NCBI GenBank assembly: GCA_029213305.1
Contig: JARGPA010000013.1
Span: 77,060-110,819 of the forward strand
Length of the DNA: 33,760 bases
Reading direction: 5' to 3'
Source of the DNA: Phycisphaerales bacterium
Lineage (GTDB): Bacteria; Planctomycetota; Phycisphaerae; Phycisphaerales; UBA1924
Under the pieces are notes generated by a model. It was given only the letters and a program-made list of their open reading frames with translations, was not told the DNA's origin and made no database searches. Below, one piece after another: positions 8,166-16,486 of the stretch. The translations under genes and the position numbers were made by a program. Every line of letters starts with the position of its first letter. Positions within the stretch are counted from its first letter, which is position 1.

Positions 8166-9499
8166 TCAAACGAATCAATCCAACCCGTCACAAAATCGAA
8201 TCCTCCAACAAGGATTCGATCGCGACCTGGCTCGATGTTCTTACCGGAATGCTGGTCATGTCCGAAACACAACGCGCACAAGTCCGTGATGAACTCGAAG
8301 ATCATCTCAGATCTCGTGTCGATGATTTACTGATTATTGGAAAAACAGAATCACAAGCAATCCAAATCGCGGTCACTGAGCTCGGAGAAACCGCCGAACT
8401 CGCAAAGCTCATCACGCACGCACATACCCGTACACATTCAAGGAGAAAAATCATGAACGCATCACTGATTGTCGTTGCCCTAGCTGGAATGTCCTTCGGA
8501 GGTTTTACTTTTATCAACGGGACAAACTCGCCCGCTGCAACCCCAAATAGCAGTGGGGCAGTCCCCGCGATCGTCATCGATGACAATAACAAACGGGATG
8601 AACAATCCCATGAGTTCAATATAGAAAACGCGTCTGTCAATGAAATTTTGACTTCAATCGCAGAGGCATTCGGAAAAAAATTCGAACAAAGTATAGGTGC
8701 AAGCCAACACCCGCTTGCAGGATATCTCGCCTCAAACATAGGTACTTTGAAAGGCACATACACATACGACCAAGCAATCAGTAAGTTCAAAACCATCTTT
8801 TCAGAAGGGTATTTTCAATATCAAATTGTCTCGACAAACGACACAATTCTCGTGCAGTCATACCTCGAGTACCAACGAGATCAAGTTGAAACTCGCGTCT
8901 ACCCGAACCCATCTTGGATAAATCAAATCAACGATCAGAGGAGCTATGCTGACTCTCTCCAAAGTCTGTTGGGAGTGAAGTATGATTTGGAGTTTACATC
9001 CATACAAATCATCGGACAATCCATTGTCGTCGCTGCTCCGCCTGACATCCACGATGAAGTTGTTAAGTTCAGCGTAGAACTTGAAAAGGTGATCGGAAAA
9101 AGAGCTGCAGATTTAGATTTGAAGAGAGCGCTCGCAGAAGAACAGATGCAAGCCAGAAGAATATTGAGCGAACACGAGTTTGCAGTTCGAACCGCAAAAC
9201 AAATCGCGAAACGCGCAGAAAAAATCCAACTGATTCAAATCGAGTATGATGAAGTACGAGATCATTTGCTCACGATCAAAGATCAAATCAGTATGATCCG
9301 TAGCGAGACTGTTGCAATAGACAACTTAGTCAATCAGAACAAAATTACGATGGATGAATATCGCACAAAAATTAGCAGTCTCAAGAATGCTCAGATGAAA
9401 CTGGACTTCGAACAGAGTGAAGTTGAAGAAAGGTACTACTACCTTCGTACGCGATTACTCGAATCTGAATATGCAAATCTCTTTGAAGGGCTCGACTAA
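8162..9499 (+). CDS. Membrane protein: HAAS/permease-prefix-like, secretin-like and coiled-coil parts
   Basis: This 445-residue protein is translationally coupled to padR. Residues 24-85 form a helical segment (LTGMLVMSETQR, then DELEDHLRSRVDDL and AVTELGETAEL) that resembles the HAAS or permease-prefix region found beside PadR regulators. One membrane helix follows (about 100-119). The rest should be periplasmic: SVNEILTSIAEAFGKKFEQ to about 235 resembles an STN-type domain as in secretins and TonB receptors, and SLQSLLGVKYDLEFTSIQII to about 305 resembles a secretin N-type fold. The C-terminal third is highly charged and should form coiled coils. It may be a signalling or anchoring protein; no enzyme motif is visible. 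Domain calls are by pattern only. Confidence 0.75.
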   Translation: MIKRINPTRHKIESSNKDSIATWLDVLTGMLVMSETQRAQVRDELEDHLRSRVDDLLIIGKTESQAIQIAVTELGETAELAKLITHAHTRTHSRRKIMNASLIVVALAGMSFGGFTFINGTNSPAATPNSSGAVPAIVIDDNNKRDEQSHEFNIENASVNEILTSIAEAFGKKFEQSIGASQHPLAGYLASNIGTLKGTYTYDQAISKFKTIFSEGYFQYQIVSTNDTILVQSYLEYQRDQVETRVYPNPSWINQINDQRSYADSLQSLLGVKYDLEFTSIQIIGQSIVVAAPPDIHDEVVKFSVELEKVIGKRAADLDLKRALAEEQMQARRILSEHEFAVRTAKQIAKRAEKIQLIQIEYDEVRDHLLTIKDQISMIRSETVAIDNLVNQNKITMDEYRTKISSLKNAQMKLDFEQSEVEERYYYLRTRLLESEYANLFEGLD

Positions 9500-9529
9500 A
9501 TCCCGGATATCGTGCATGATCAACCTCTT

Positions 9530-9560
9530 TTGAGCAAAGTTATACCATCCTTGGTATGAT
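9530..9560 (+). promoter_or_regulatory. Candidate promoter of nrdR
   Basis: TTGAGC (9530-9535) and TATGAT (9555-9560) are 19 bases apart, a little long. An inverted repeat ATACC/GGTAT (9542-9546, 9553-9557) overlaps the -10 and could be an operator. The nrdR start follows with AGGAG eight bases upstream of its ATG. Confidence 0.4.
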
Positions 9561-9580
9561 TAGTAATCAGGAGACGATTT

Positions 9581-10084
9581 ATGATCTGCCCGTTCTGTAG
9601 CCACAACCTAGACAAAGTGATTGATTCACGATCTACCGAGGGTGGAGCAGTCATCCGTCGCCGTCGTCATTGTCTCAAGTGCCAAAGAAGATTTACAACC
9701 TACGAACGAGTTGAGCCCGCAGGCAGATTAATGGTTGTCAAACGCGATGGTTCCAGAGTGCAGTTCAATCTCGATAACATCATGCGAGGCGTCTCCAACG
9801 CCTGCGGCAAACGTCCAATTTCAGAAGACATCAAACTCAAAATCGCAGAACGAGTTGAAGAAGAACTCCATTCGGAGTTCGAACGCGAAGTCTCAACACA
9901 TGTCGTCGGCGAACGAGTTATGACCAAACTTAGAGAAGTCGATAAAATCGCATACATTCGATTTGCTACAGAACATCTTCAACTCTCAACTCTTGAAGAT
10001 ATCCAGAGAGAGCTCGACGATTTATCCGCTCGACCAGTTGCAGGGTCTCAGCAAGAGTCGTTGTTCGCAAAGGGAAAGTCGTAA
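9581..10084 (+). CDS. nrdR: Ribonucleotide reductase regulator NrdR
   Basis: The 167-residue product is a clear NrdR: zinc ribbon with C3, C6, C31 and C34 (MICPFC and HCLKC), the DSRSTEGGAVIRRRR segment, and an ATP-cone from about 49 to 139 containing VVKRDGSRVQFN. NrdR senses ATP/dATP and represses ribonucleotide reductase genes by binding NrdR boxes. It is about 15 residues longer than usual, with a polar C-terminal tail. No nrd gene is in the window, so its targets lie elsewhere. It converges with the PAS-LuxR gene with only six bases between stops. Confidence 0.97.
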   Translation: MICPFCSHNLDKVIDSRSTEGGAVIRRRRHCLKCQRRFTTYERVEPAGRLMVVKRDGSRVQFNLDNIMRGVSNACGKRPISEDIKLKIAERVEEELHSEFEREVSTHVVGERVMTKLREVDKIAYIRFATEHLQLSTLEDIQRELDDLSARPVAGSQQESLFAKGKS

Positions 10085-10090
10085 TCAAAA

Positions 10091-10879
10091 CTATTCGTCG
10101 TGAGAAACATTAACTTTGTGTTTCTTAATCTCGACCGGTTTCCGATGCGCATCTCCAACCTCAAGACCTGCTTCTCGTGCGAGCATAATTAACTCTGCAC
10201 GATCTTTGATACCAAGCTTTTCGCCGATGCGCTCACGATGACGATCCACTGTTGAAACCGATCGACAGAGTTTCTTCGCGATTTCTTTTTGACGCAATCC
10301 TTCACCCATCAATGCGAGTACTTCAATCTCACGAGGAGTGAGCACTGAAAGGCGCCCAAGCCCGATGTATTCGGAAATCATCAGATCTTCTTTAGGGACA
10401 TTGTCCCGGATCCATTTAAGCTGGACCGGAGAAATCGGTTCAATCGTGATAAAGATCAGTGTCTGCAGTTTGCCCTTGTGCTCAATTTCAATCGGACGAA
10501 GTGTTGAATAAAGACGAGTGCCTGAAATCATCTCAACGATGGGAATAGGTTTCATTGTTGAAACCGCTTTTTTCATGTATTGGACTCGTTCGTTTGCCCA
10601 GTTTTCTGGAGTAACTTCCGAGAGATGTTTGCCGCAAACCGTTTCTGCAGTGTGATCCGCGAACCCATTCGCTGCAACATTGTTTACAAAGACAATCACA
10701 CCATCAGGAGTAGTCACAACCAAAGAAAATGAGTTGAAACCAGTAGCAAAAATATCCATCAACTGCTTCGCAGTGATGCTGTCCATAATGTCCTGCAGCT
10801 GCTCAATGTCTGATGATTCAACAAGAGCACTCTGAGTAAATTCAATCGTAGTCTCGTCGTCCACGAGCAGTTCCTTCAT
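10091..10879 (-). CDS. PAS domain LuxR-type response regulator
   Basis: This 262-residue protein has a PAS-like sensor at about 35-150 (FNSFSLVVTTPDGVIVFVNN, then NGFADHTAETVCGKHLSEV) and a LuxR-type helix-turn-helix at 179-236 (VLTPREIEVLALMGEG, KEIAKKLCRSVSTVDRHR). There is no receiver domain, so it should sense a small molecule, redox state or partner directly and regulate transcription. The open frame extends to an ATG at 10975, but the domain begins only after the ATG at 10879, and the extension has a poor protein-like composition; I prefer 10879 without a strong ribosome site. The closing tail is Lys/His-rich. Targets are unknown. Confidence 0.85.
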   Translation of the reverse strand: MKELLVDDETTIEFTQSALVESSDIEQLQDIMDSITAKQLMDIFATGFNSFSLVVTTPDGVIVFVNNVAANGFADHTAETVCGKHLSEVTPENWANERVQYMKKAVSTMKPIPIVEMISGTRLYSTLRPIEIEHKGKLQTLIFITIEPISPVQLKWIRDNVPKEDLMISEYIGLGRLSVLTPREIEVLALMGEGLRQKEIAKKLCRSVSTVDRHRERIGEKLGIKDRAELIMLAREAGLEVGDAHRKPVEIKKHKVNVSHDE

Positions 10880-11367
10880 ATGTCTTTGGAGAGTGCATCG
10901 GATCGTCCCATCCGAAACGCACCGTGTAGATTCGCGATTAAGCAATAAACAAATGCTCAAGCTTGTGATAATCATATACGATTGAACGGGCAGAATAATT
11001 CCATCGATGTTGAATGGGTAAAAATACCGATGATGAAAACACGCTATTTATCGACCAAAATCAACCTTGATACGAAACTCAGATTCGAATTCGCAATCCT
11101 CTGTTTCATCGGTAAGTCTTTTGTAAAACGATTCTTGTTCCATCGGAACTCGATCATGAATAAAGCCTGAGCACTAACAGAACTCTCTATTGATTGAATT
11201 TAAGATTCTTTCAAAGGATTGACTAGGTATACACATAAAACTGTGATTCACTCACTATTAGAGGTTCTGGATCATCTTTTGAGTGTGTCTCTTCCAACGA
11301 TTCCCATCGTGATATAATAACAAGACTCAAGATTTTATGATCGAGCAGCATTGACCGAGGATACGCA
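10880..11367. other. Intergenic region between the LuxR-type gene and scoA
   Basis: This 488-base AT-rich gap separates divergent genes. A 62-codon open frame at 10982-11170 has no ribosome site or recognisable protein pattern and I do not call it a gene. A perfect TATAAT at 11313-11318 (weak -35 TTCCAA at 11292) and a GAGG eight bases before the scoA ATG make the right end a probable scoA promoter region. Confidence 0.6.
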
Positions 11368-12099
11368 ATGGCGCAAAAAATATACGATACTACCGAATCT
11401 GCATTTTCAGACTTACAAGATAAACAGATCCTCAAAGATGGCATGATGTGCATGGTGGGAGGTTTCGGACTCTGTGGGATTCCTGAACAACTCATCATCG
11501 CACTCCGTGATACAGGAGTCAAAGGCATTACATGCGTCTCAAACAACGCAGGAGTCGATGACTGGGGACTCGGGCTACTGCTCCAAACAAAGCAGATCAA
11601 AAAAATGATCTCAAGCTATGTAGGCGAAAACGATGAGTTCGCTAGACAGTTCCTCAACAAAGAGCTTGAAGTTGAGTTCAATCCTCAGGGAACGCTCGCA
11701 GAACGAGTGAGAGCAGGAGGTGCTGGAATTCCTGCGTTCTACACCGCAACCGGAGTAGGCACTGTCGTCGCCGATGGAAAAGAAACACGGACCTTCCAAG
11801 TGCCCAACGGCGGCGGAGAAAAAGAGTTCGTCATGGAATCAGGTCTCTTCGGAGATATCGCACTCGTCAAAGCGGCAAAAGCCGACGAGTTTGGCAACTT
11901 GGTATATCATCGAACCGCTCGCAACTTCAACCCAGATATGGCAACCGCCGCCCGATTTGTGATCGCAGAAGTTGATGAAATAGTCCCCGCAGGTTCGATC
12001 GATCCAGATGATATTCATACTCCTGGAAACTACATCGATCGCATTGTGCAAACCGTTTCTGAAAAACGGATCGAACAAAGAACTGTGAGCGCATCATGA
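11368..12099 (+). CDS. scoA: Succinyl-CoA:3-ketoacid CoA-transferase subunit A
   Basis: The 243-residue protein matches the alpha subunit of 3-oxoacid CoA-transferase along its length: [16 protein letters not shown] (31-46), [28 protein letters not shown] and [20 protein letters not shown]. With subunit B it moves CoA from succinyl-CoA to acetoacetate or a related keto acid, allowing ketone body or leucine/lysine breakdown products to be used. The subunits normally sit next to each other, but here subunit B is about 6.6 kb downstream on the same strand. The stop overlaps the LapA-domain gene by ATGA. The start has GAGG eight bases upstream. Confidence 0.95.
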   Translation: MAQKIYDTTESAFSDLQDKQILKDGMMCMVGGFGLCGIPEQLIIALRDTGVKGITCVSNNAGVDDWGLGLLLQTKQIKKMISSYVGENDEFARQFLNKELEVEFNPQGTLAERVRAGGAGIPAFYTATGVGTVVADGKETRTFQVPNGGGEKEFVMESGLFGDIALVKAAKADEFGNLVYHRTARNFNPDMATAARFVIAEVDEIVPAGSIDPDDIHTPGNYIDRIVQTVSEKRIEQRTVSAS

Positions 12100-12344
12100 G
12101 CGAAACAACAGAACAAGTGAAAACCAAAAAGTCACTCTACAAGCGTCCTAAGTTCATCGCGTCGATGATTGCGATAGTAATCTTTCTCATTCTCATCTTC
12201 CAGAACTGGGCATCAGTATCCGTCAACCTGTTCTTCATGACAGAGAAACAAGTGCCTGCTTCGATCATGTACATCGCATTCTCATTGATTGGTTTCATCG
12301 TCGGTTGGCTCGTACGCCGGCCCAAGAAAACTGATTCAAAGTAA
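12096..12344 (+). CDS. LapA-domain (DUF1049-type) small membrane protein
   Basis: The 82-residue product has two membrane helices (about 20-40 and 52-73) with [11 protein letters not shown] between them and a basic cytoplasmic end (GWLVRRPKK). This is the pattern of the LapA/DUF1049 family, which in enterobacteria helps adjust lipopolysaccharide assembly; elsewhere the role is unclear. It is coupled to scoA by an ATGA overlap, although the two functions have no obvious link. Confidence 0.85.
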   Translation: MSETTEQVKTKKSLYKRPKFIASMIAIVIFLILIFQNWASVSVNLFFMTEKQVPASIMYIAFSLIGFIVGWLVRRPKKTDSK

Positions 12345-12406
12345 AACACAGATTCAATGTAGATCTGATTCATCCTCGAAAGTTTGTTCATGCGCACAAA
12401 AAAGCA

Positions 12407-12437
12407 TGAAGCCGGAACGAGGGGTTGTCCGGCTTCA
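12407..12437 (-). terminator. Rho-independent terminator of the PEP-CTERM gene
   Basis: A ten-base perfect stem (TGAAGCCGGA at 12407-12416, TCCGGCTTCA at 12428-12437) with an 11-base loop is followed on the minus strand by GC and six T residues. It ends the minus-strand gene that stops at 12508 and may also stop readthrough from the scoA operon. Confidence 0.8.
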
Positions 12438-12507
12438 CACAAATAATAACAACCAAATAAAACGGTGGAGAGACATGCCATCCCCAACGCATGTCGTCAA
12501 GATGTGA

Positions 12508-13200
12508 TTATCCTCTTCGTCTTCGAGCAAGCCCTGCACCCGAAATCGCAAGTAATCCCAGAGTTCCTGGCGCAGGAGTTATTGTCACATTGTCAATCAA
12601 GCCTGCGAACACAGTTGATGTCCCATCTGCGAATCGAGCGTTTACAGTGAGTGCATCAAACTCAATCCCAGATACGGAGAGTTGATCTCCAACGAGACCG
12701 TCTCGGCCTCCCAAATCAGAGATCAAGATCGAATCCATATTGACAACATCACCACGGAGCGTTGCGAGCAACTCAATCGTGATCCCGCCCCAAGGCCCGT
12801 TCTCAAAGTACAAGAGATCAAACGAAGCATCAGTCTCAACTGAATTCGTAGTCATCGAAAAAGTAGACACAATATTGATCGACAGATTATCACCTGCGAT
12901 GTATGAAGTGCCCCATGACAACGCATGTGCACCCGAGAGTACGCCGGGGAAGTCATTGATCGCCAAGGTTGCATTCTCAACGATAAAGTCAGTTCCGTAT
13001 TCTCCTGGTCCATAGGTAGATCCGTCCGGGTTCAACCCAGAGTCATTGTTAAGATCATAGAAACTGATACCCCCATCGGTAAACGACGAGCCTACGAACC
13101 CTTCTCGTGGGTCCTCAAACCCTGTGTAACCGCCTGCGAGTGCAATCGAGCTCAATGATGCGAGTGTGATCCCCGCGATGATTGTCTGTGTCGTTTTCAT
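12508..13200 (-). CDS. Exported PEP-CTERM anchored protein
   Basis: This 230-residue protein has a signal peptide (1-22, ending ALA-G) and a C-terminal sorting tail from about 206: P-A-P-G, hydrophobic stretch, then RRRR-G. This is the planctomycete variant of PEP-CTERM, processed by exosortase. The mature part starts GGYTGFEDPREGFVG and contains beta-rich stretches such as SFDLLYFENGPWGGI, like other PEP-CTERM surface proteins with a jelly-roll-like body. No enzyme motif is seen. AGAGAGAAG precedes the ATG as the ribosome site. No exosortase gene is in the window. Confidence 0.85.
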   Translation of the reverse strand: MKTTQTIIAGITLASLSSIALAGGYTGFEDPREGFVGSSFTDGGISFYDLNNDSGLNPDGSTYGPGEYGTDFIVENATLAINDFPGVLSGAHALSWGTSYIAGDNLSINIVSTFSMTTNSVETDASFDLLYFENGPWGGITIELLATLRGDVVNMDSILISDLGGRDGLVGDQLSVSGIEFDALTVNARFADGTSTVFAGLIDNVTITPAPGTLGLLAISGAGLARRRRG

Positions 13201-13273
13201 ATCTTCTCTCTCTTTCTGTATGTATGGAATGCTGTCAAAGAATCAGTTATTTATCTTGTATTGGAACGTCGAG

Positions 13274-14521
13274 TTACGGACAACCCGCACTAAAAGCTGA
13301 TAGAAAATCGGAAACATCGAAGAAGTTAAAATCGAAATCGCCGTTCATATCCGCGATCGGGTCCTGACGTGAAAACGCTTCTAGAAATGCAGAGACATCG
13401 AAGAAGTTGAGATCGCCGTCGCCGTTGATATCTGCAACACATCCTGCTGGTGGGGTAAATCCTTCGATCAAGAATGCGCCAGTGTTTCCGTCGAGGAGCC
13501 GACCAAACCCGACGATGTCGCCGTTGTTGTTGACTCCAGTTGCGCGAGACAATATTTCAAATTCAGGACGATCTCCGAGCAGATCATTGAGATCGTACAT
13601 CTCACCATCAACCCATACCCATGCGCGAGGTGGGATACCGTTCCCCTGCCCGTCCCATGCGTACCCAACGATCATTCCACTGTCGTTGACATCAAGTGAT
13701 TCAGATGTATCAAGACCCGGAAGCGTTCCAAGCACTTGTACTGGATCACGATCGTCAGGCGTGTAGATCACCGCGTTCCATCCAGTTGTTGTCGAACCGA
13801 AAGTCGTGTGTCCGACAACCATCCCATTGTTGTTGATCTCAGTTGCAACAGAGAACTCAAAACCGATCGGCGCGATGTCGCGATACTCATATCCGCCTCT
13901 TCCATCTGGGATCGCCATCGTTGCATCGTCTGGATCGCCAAAGAAGAACGCGCTCCCTACTAGAGCCCCTGCGTTGTTGATCCCATAGTTAGCGCCGCCC
14001 ATAAACCCTGGGGTAGTTCCTGCAACAACAACCGGATTCACTTGATCCCAAACAAACCCTTTGGAGAATCCAGGATTGATCGATGCTTGTCCAGTGATCA
14101 CGCCGTTGTCGTTGATATCCCAAGGAATCGACGCTCCGGATGATCCAATCGCAGAATGAACATTCACCATCCCGCCTCGCCCATCCCAGAGTGTTGCAGA
14201 ACGATTCACACTTGCATCTTCAGAGAATCCGACAATCTCACCGTTGTTATTGATCGCGTACGCTTCGGAGAGCACGCTACCATTGAGCATCCCCAAATTC
14301 GCAGGCATGTGCGATGCATCCCACCTCGTTGCAACAACTCCTAGTCCGCCAGCCATCGCTGATTGCCCTACAACATCGCCAAAGTCGTTGATGTCGTTCG
14401 CAACCGCGAAATCGCCTCCAAGTGATTGCAAATGGGTGATTTCGCCGGCCTGAACGCTCCCAACAGCCGCTAAGAGCGCGATTGCCGAAATCGTAATAGA
14501 TGAGTGCTTCAGAGTTGTCAT
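13274..14521 (-). CDS. Secreted HAF-repeat protein with dockerin-like C-terminus
   Basis: This 415-residue protein has a signal peptide (basic start, hydrophobic 9-25, cleaved near VQA-GE). The body contains seven HAF-type repeats about 50 residues apart, recognised by the INxxGxxVG core (DINDFGDVVGQS, AINNNGEIVGFS, DINDNGVITGQA, GINNAGALVGSA, EINNNGMVVGHT, DVNDSGMIVGYA, GVNNNGDIVGFG), which probably form a beta-propeller-like fold. The C-terminus has two calcium-loop repeats (ADINGDGDLNFFDVSAFL and ADMNGDFDFNFFDVSDFL) followed by GCP, the GC-type dockerin pattern of Phycisphaerae. The ATG at 14521 has AAGGA upstream; a 34-codon in-frame extension lacks a signal peptide at its start. Confidence 0.88.
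   Translation of the reverse strand: MTTLKHSSITISAIALLAAVGSVQAGEITHLQSLGGDFAVANDINDFGDVVGQSAMAGGLGVVATRWDASHMPANLGMLNGSVLSEAYAINNNGEIVGFSEDASVNRSATLWDGRGGMVNVHSAIGSSGASIPWDINDNGVITGQASINPGFSKGFVWDQVNPVVVAGTTPGFMGGANYGINNAGALVGSAFFFGDPDDATMAIPDGRGGYEYRDIAPIGFEFSVATEINNNGMVVGHTTFGSTTTGWNAVIYTPDDRDPVQVLGTLPGLDTSESLDVNDSGMIVGYAWDGQGNGIPPRAWVWVDGEMYDLNDLLGDRPEFEILSRATGVNNNGDIVGFGRLLDGNTGAFLIEGFTPPAGCVADINGDGDLNFFDVSAFLEAFSRQDPIADMNGDFDFNFFDVSDFLSAFSAGCP
13277..13440 (-). repeat. Tandem dockerin-like repeat pair in the coding sequence
   Basis: Two diverged copies, about 75 bases apart, share ACATCGAAGAAGTT near 13314 and 13397 on the plus strand. They encode the two calcium-loop repeats at the end of the HAF protein. 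Confidence 0.6.
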
Positions 14522-14707
14522 GGATGATTCCTTTTGTTGACCCCGAGTTTCTTGTGTACTGCTTATCTGAAACGCAGTCGGATTGATATCTATTAAATAT
14601 ATTGAAAACTGATTTGAAATCAACCTTGAAATCTGTTATTTTTGAGAAATATTCGTTCCAGGCCCAAATGATTGGGAAGAGAAGGCCGGCAATTAGGGGA
14701 TTTTTGT

Positions 14708-16069
14708 ATGCATCGCTCAGGATTTGATTTAAATGCACCGATTTCAAATCACACACACCCGCTCGAGCAGGGTATTGTGCGTGTCATGTCAGACGCGACA
14801 ATCCCTTATAGAGGGTCTATCTCAAAAACCCTCCCCGCGCCATTGAGTGCAGATGAACGCGCTCTTTGTGATCGAGTTGCTGCTCGATTGCATTCAGATC
14901 TCTCAAATCTCGTCGAGCAACTCCCGAGCACCGCTCAAAATGGATCAGGGATGTCAAAGCATCTCAACATTGTTCGCAACACATGTCAACGGGTGATGCA
15001 CGCAATCCGAGATCAATCCCCAAACGCTCAAACGCTTGTCAAACTCCCAGGAGTCAAAGGCCTAGAGCAAATGCTCGATGCAATGAGATCGACAGATATC
15101 AAAGTTGACACAATCGAGCTCGCACAAAGCGCTGTTGTTCAGTTCGATCAACTGATCAACTCGCTCGCAGGTTCACACACAAAGCTTGCAAGCCGAATCA
15201 ACGCCGCAGGCACAGTCGGCACGCATTCATATCTCGGAAGCGCTGAAGCTCGCGAGCAGTTGTTTCAATCCGCGATCAATGTCACCGGGCGCAGCGCCGC
15301 GACCAATATCAGTCTTTACGCTTTCCGTCAGTCTCCTGAGAATCCAGATGTGCTTCAGCGCGCACTCGCGTCCGGACTCTTGCAAACAACAGTCGTTCCA
15401 GGTGGAATGCCCGTCGTCATCCGTGCTGGTGACACACTTCAATGGGATGATCCAGAGAATCGAACGCTCGATTATCTAGATGACTCAAAACCACACGGAA
15501 ACACCCCCGATGCATTACTCAAAGAGTTTACGACACATCCGCTACCAACCGTTTCGTCTCAGGGAACATCAGATAATCTCATCCAGGTGATCGATCCCGC
15601 AAACTTCGATGGCCCACAAACACTCGATGTGATTACCGCTGCTCGATCGAACCATCCATTCCGAGATCCCAAAACCGGAAATCTGACTCTTGATGAAGTA
15701 TGGTCCCTCGTAAACTGTCCTAGCGCTCGAATGCTCTTTGATATCTATCTTCATCGTGATTTAGAACGCATGGTCCGTCCACAGATCGACGCTCAACTCT
15801 GGTACCCAAACCTGAGTTCGCCTGGAGGCCAACGCTGGATCACTCGCTATCCATCCCCTCCAAGACTGGAACTACTCGGAGATGGGATCTCAAGAGCAAA
15901 AACGCCCTCGCATCCGCGTCATTTTGAACTGACAGGAACACTCTTTGATCGCGTAGGATGGGATCCATACGAGTTTGTCGGGTTCCGTTGCGAAGTGATC
16001 TACCCAATCTGGCGAGCAGGATACTGCATGTCATTTCAACCGGTAGATCGAGATCTATCAACTGAATAA
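14708..16069 (+). CDS. Unrecognised soluble protein, two-part
   Basis: This 453-residue protein (from 14708) matches no family I recognise. There is no signal peptide or membrane helix. Residues about 45-190 are predicted helical and include LVKLPGVKGLEQMLDAMRS and AVVQFDQLINSLAGSHTKL. The later part contains GVMPVVIR-like beta stretches, VIDPANFDGPQTLDV and a Trp/Pro-rich end (GWDPYEFVGFRCEVIYPIWRAG). The helical-plus-beta layout could fit a regulator with a sensing domain, but that is only a guess. AGGGG lies eight bases before the ATG at 14708; another candidate start is 14786. It is divergent from the HAF/dockerin gene and lies 111 bases upstream of feoA on the same strand. Confidence 0.7.
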   Translation: MHRSGFDLNAPISNHTHPLEQGIVRVMSDATIPYRGSISKTLPAPLSADERALCDRVAARLHSDLSNLVEQLPSTAQNGSGMSKHLNIVRNTCQRVMHAIRDQSPNAQTLVKLPGVKGLEQMLDAMRSTDIKVDTIELAQSAVVQFDQLINSLAGSHTKLASRINAAGTVGTHSYLGSAEAREQLFQSAINVTGRSAATNISLYAFRQSPENPDVLQRALASGLLQTTVVPGGMPVVIRAGDTLQWDDPENRTLDYLDDSKPHGNTPDALLKEFTTHPLPTVSSQGTSDNLIQVIDPANFDGPQTLDVITAARSNHPFRDPKTGNLTLDEVWSLVNCPSARMLFDIYLHRDLERMVRPQIDAQLWYPNLSSPGGQRWITRYPSPPRLELLGDGISRAKTPSHPRHFELTGTLFDRVGWDPYEFVGFRCEVIYPIWRAGYCMSFQPVDRDLSTE

Positions 16070-16180
16070 CCAACTCTGATGTACTCAAATGCAGTTTCTT
16101 AGATCATCGTGTTGCGAATCGGTCTCAACTGGAATACCATTGATCTGTCAATGTGCCCGATTCACTCAACAGGATTGACG

Positions 16181-16459
16181 ATGATCAACTCACAAACTGA
16201 GATCAAACCGAAATCCAAGTCGATTCCGTTAACCCAACTCACCCGTGGGCAACGAGGCCGAATCGAATACACCCAAGCCCATCCTGAAGATTCTTCAATG
16301 CTTCGTGCGATGGGATTGCGTCCAGATGCACCAGTGCAAATGTGCCGTATGGGTGAACCATGCATCGTGACACTCACAGGTGAATGCGGCGGCGGCTGCC
16401 GAATCGGGCTCGCCCGAGACATCGCCAGCCGAGTTATGGTTCATGTAGACAACACATAA
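16181..16459 (+). CDS. feoA: Ferrous iron transport protein A
   Basis: The 92-residue product has the FeoA SH3-like pattern: PLTQLTRGQRGRIEY, then a small helix with MLRAMGLRPDAPVQM and CIVTLTGECGGGCRIGLARDIA. FeoA is a small cytoplasmic partner needed for FeoB activity. The ATG at 16181 has AGGATT upstream, and the domain starts soon after; in-frame ATGs upstream to 16109 are less likely. An unusual detail is the glycine- and cysteine-rich GECGGGC. It is 27 bases before feoB. Confidence 0.9.
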   Translation: MINSQTEIKPKSKSIPLTQLTRGQRGRIEYTQAHPEDSSMLRAMGLRPDAPVQMCRMGEPCIVTLTGECGGGCRIGLARDIASRVMVHVDNT

Positions 16460-16486
16460 ACGATTCAGAGTCACACGAATCCAAGG

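Noticed and set aside
10982..11170. 62-codon plus-strand open frame
   Set aside because: No ribosome site and no recognisable motif; lies in an AT-rich gap.
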